Below are positions 63,111 through 64,000 of a stretch of DNA of 64,000 nucleotides, one piece after another. Both the position numbers and the translations under genes were made by a program. Position 1 is the stretch's first letter, and each line of letters starts with the position of its first letter. The stretch is from Pseudomonas luteola NBRC 103146 (GTDB lineage: Bacteria > Pseudomonadota > Gammaproteobacteria > Pseudomonadales > Pseudomonadaceae), in the NCBI RefSeq assembly GCF_002091675.1, contig NZ_BDAE01000005.1, positions 62,001-126,000 of the forward strand, written 5' to 3'. The notes below the pieces were generated by a model. The model ran no database searches and was not told the origin of the DNA. It saw only the letters and a program-made list of their open reading frames with translations.

Positions 63111-64000
63111 AGTGAAAGGCATCTTTCAGGCGATACCAGAGCATACCCAAGGCAAGCAGGGGAGAGCGGAAGCGTTGCCCTCCTGGAAACGTGGCGTGAG
63201 GAACGCTGTTGAACAGGTCGAACCCTGTCGACTGGGCAGCAATGGCTTCCGCGAGCAAATGGCCTGCCAAGTGCGTGGCGTTCAGCCCATGGCCGGCATA
63301 AGCCTGGGCATAAAAAACGTTGGGATGATCCTTGAGACGGCCGATTTGTGGAAGCCGGTTGGCCCCGATTCCAATCATGCCGCCCCACTGAAAATCGATG
63401 GTGACCCGATCGAGTTGAGGAAACACCTTCAGCATTTTGGGGCGCATGTAGCCTGCTATGTCCTTCGGGTCACGGCCTGAATAGTGGCAGGCGCCTCCGA
63501 ACAACAATCGGCGATCATGTGAGAGTCGAAAATAATCGACAGTGATCTGCTGGTCGCACGCGGCTCGATTATGGGGCAGGATTTCCTCGGCCAACGCTTC
63601 GGGAAGTGGCTCAGTTGCAATGATGTAGCTGCCTGCCGGAAGCACCTTCCCGGAGAGGGCCGGTTCCAGATCCTTGAGATAGGCGTTGCAACAGAGGACC
63701 AGCGTTTCGGCTCGCACCTGACCTCGCGCAGTATGAACGCATACCTTCGACCCATACTCGATGTGAGTGACCGCAGATTGCTCATACAGACGCACCCCCA
63801 GTGACTGGGCGGCGGCGGCCTCGCCCAAGGCAAGGTTCAACGGGTGCAGGTGACCGGAGCCGGAGTCTATGAGCGCACCCAGGTAGCGCTCCGAACCCAC
63901 TACGGAGCGGATTCTGTCGCGCGCAACGAGCTGAACCGCATGGGGATAGCCTAGTTGATGCAACTCCTCCAGTTCGGCCTGGAAGTCTTCCAGGTGACGC
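63109..64000 (-). CDS. FAD-dependent oxidoreductase, C-terminal part (PuuB/OrdL-like, truncated by window end)
   Basis: The frame stays open to the right edge, so the N-terminal FAD-binding GxGxxG part lies outside. The visible ~297 residues are the DAO-type domain: GALIDSGSGHLHPLNLALGE with the substrate-proximal His, HTARGQVRAETLVLCCNAYL, the FRLSHDRRLLFGGACHYSGR segment, and the C-terminal FAD-binding stretch NVFYAQAYAGHGLNATHLAG. This pattern fits gamma-glutamylputrescine oxidase and related amine oxidases of polyamine degradation; the exact substrate is not certain. It converges on argC. Confidence 0.88.
   Translation of the reverse strand, partial: RHLEDFQAELEELHQLGYPHAVQLVARDRIRSVVGSERYLGALIDSGSGHLHPLNLALGEAAAAQSLGVRLYEQSAVTHIEYGSKVCVHTARGQVRAETLVLCCNAYLKDLEPALSGKVLPAGSYIIATEPLPEALAEEILPHNRAACDQQITVDYFRLSHDRRLLFGGACHYSGRDPKDIAGYMRPKMLKVFPQLDRVTIDFQWGGMIGIGANRLPQIGRLKDHPNVFYAQAYAGHGLNATHLAGHLLAEAIAAQSTGFDLFNSVPHATFPGGQRFRSPLLALGMLWYRLKDAFH

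Noticed and set aside
1..64000. CRISPR arrays, insertion sequences, prophage genes, toxin-antitoxin pairs, rRNA
   Set aside because: Looked for regularly spaced repeats, transposase or integrase motifs and phage genes across the window; none found.

Overview
The window is a contiguous piece of a gammaproteobacterial chromosome that is clearly from the Pseudomonas lineage. The gene families and the order glnA / DUF4124 pair / ntrBC / trmL / secB-grxC-rhodanese / gpmI-envC-ctpA-yibQ / tandem amino-acid-binding proteins / hisF-hisA-hisH-hisB / asmA-mutY-yggX match the order I know from Pseudomonas aeruginosa. By eye the GC content is moderate (mid-fifties, not computed), lower than P. aeruginosa, so a lower-GC member such as the P. 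luteola group is a reasonable but unproven guess. No insertion sequence, prophage, CRISPR array, rRNA operon or replication origin was seen. There is one tRNA gene (Phe).

Layout. 1-5.2 kb: a one-carbon block with the 3' part of soxA, then soxG, purU, fdhA and a YCII-family gene; it demethylates sarcosine and disposes of formaldehyde and formyl-THF, and its intergenic spaces carry REP-like repeats. 5.2-17.7 kb: a compact Wzy-dependent exopolysaccharide locus. A plus-strand acyltransferase faces a minus-strand operon in the order phosphoglycosyl transferase, wzb, wzc, GT2, GT26, polymerase, flippase, wza, with unusual dyads and hairpins between genes. 17.7-24.9 kb: a DHA2 drug-type exporter, then divergent nikR and nikABCDE with a textbook NikR operator between them.

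24.9-31 kb: a methyltransferase-like gene, an amino-acid-binding protein, tRNA-Phe and the asmA-mutY-yggX operon. 31-37.6 kb: an OFA-family transporter, hisBHAF and two tandem solute-binding proteins. 37.6-44.6 kb: envelope and housekeeping genes (YibQ-like deacetylase, ctpA, envC, gpmI, rhodanese-like protein, grxC, secB, trmL). 44.6-51.4 kb: the nitrogen-control block ntrBC and glnA. It has a sigma-54 promoter and paired NtrC sites at glnA, and a strong candidate for a sigma-54-dependent small RNA just downstream of ntrC (NrsZ-like). 51.4-58.4 kb: thiI, typA, a TerC-family gene, a citrate transporter and an AEC-family transporter.

58.4-61.8 kb: a little-understood envelope module of three tandem DUF2388 secreted proteins and a large DUF4105 protein that carries both an HExxH zincin motif and a His/Cys hydrolase signature, followed by a DUF1127 gene. 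62.1-64 kb: argC (type 2) and the 3' part of an FAD-dependent oxidoreductase that runs off the window end.

The least-explained parts are the DUF2388/DUF4105 module, the ntrC-linked small RNA and the control elements of the exopolysaccharide locus. Start codons were chosen from Shine-Dalgarno sequences and family lengths, and I say where this moved a start.
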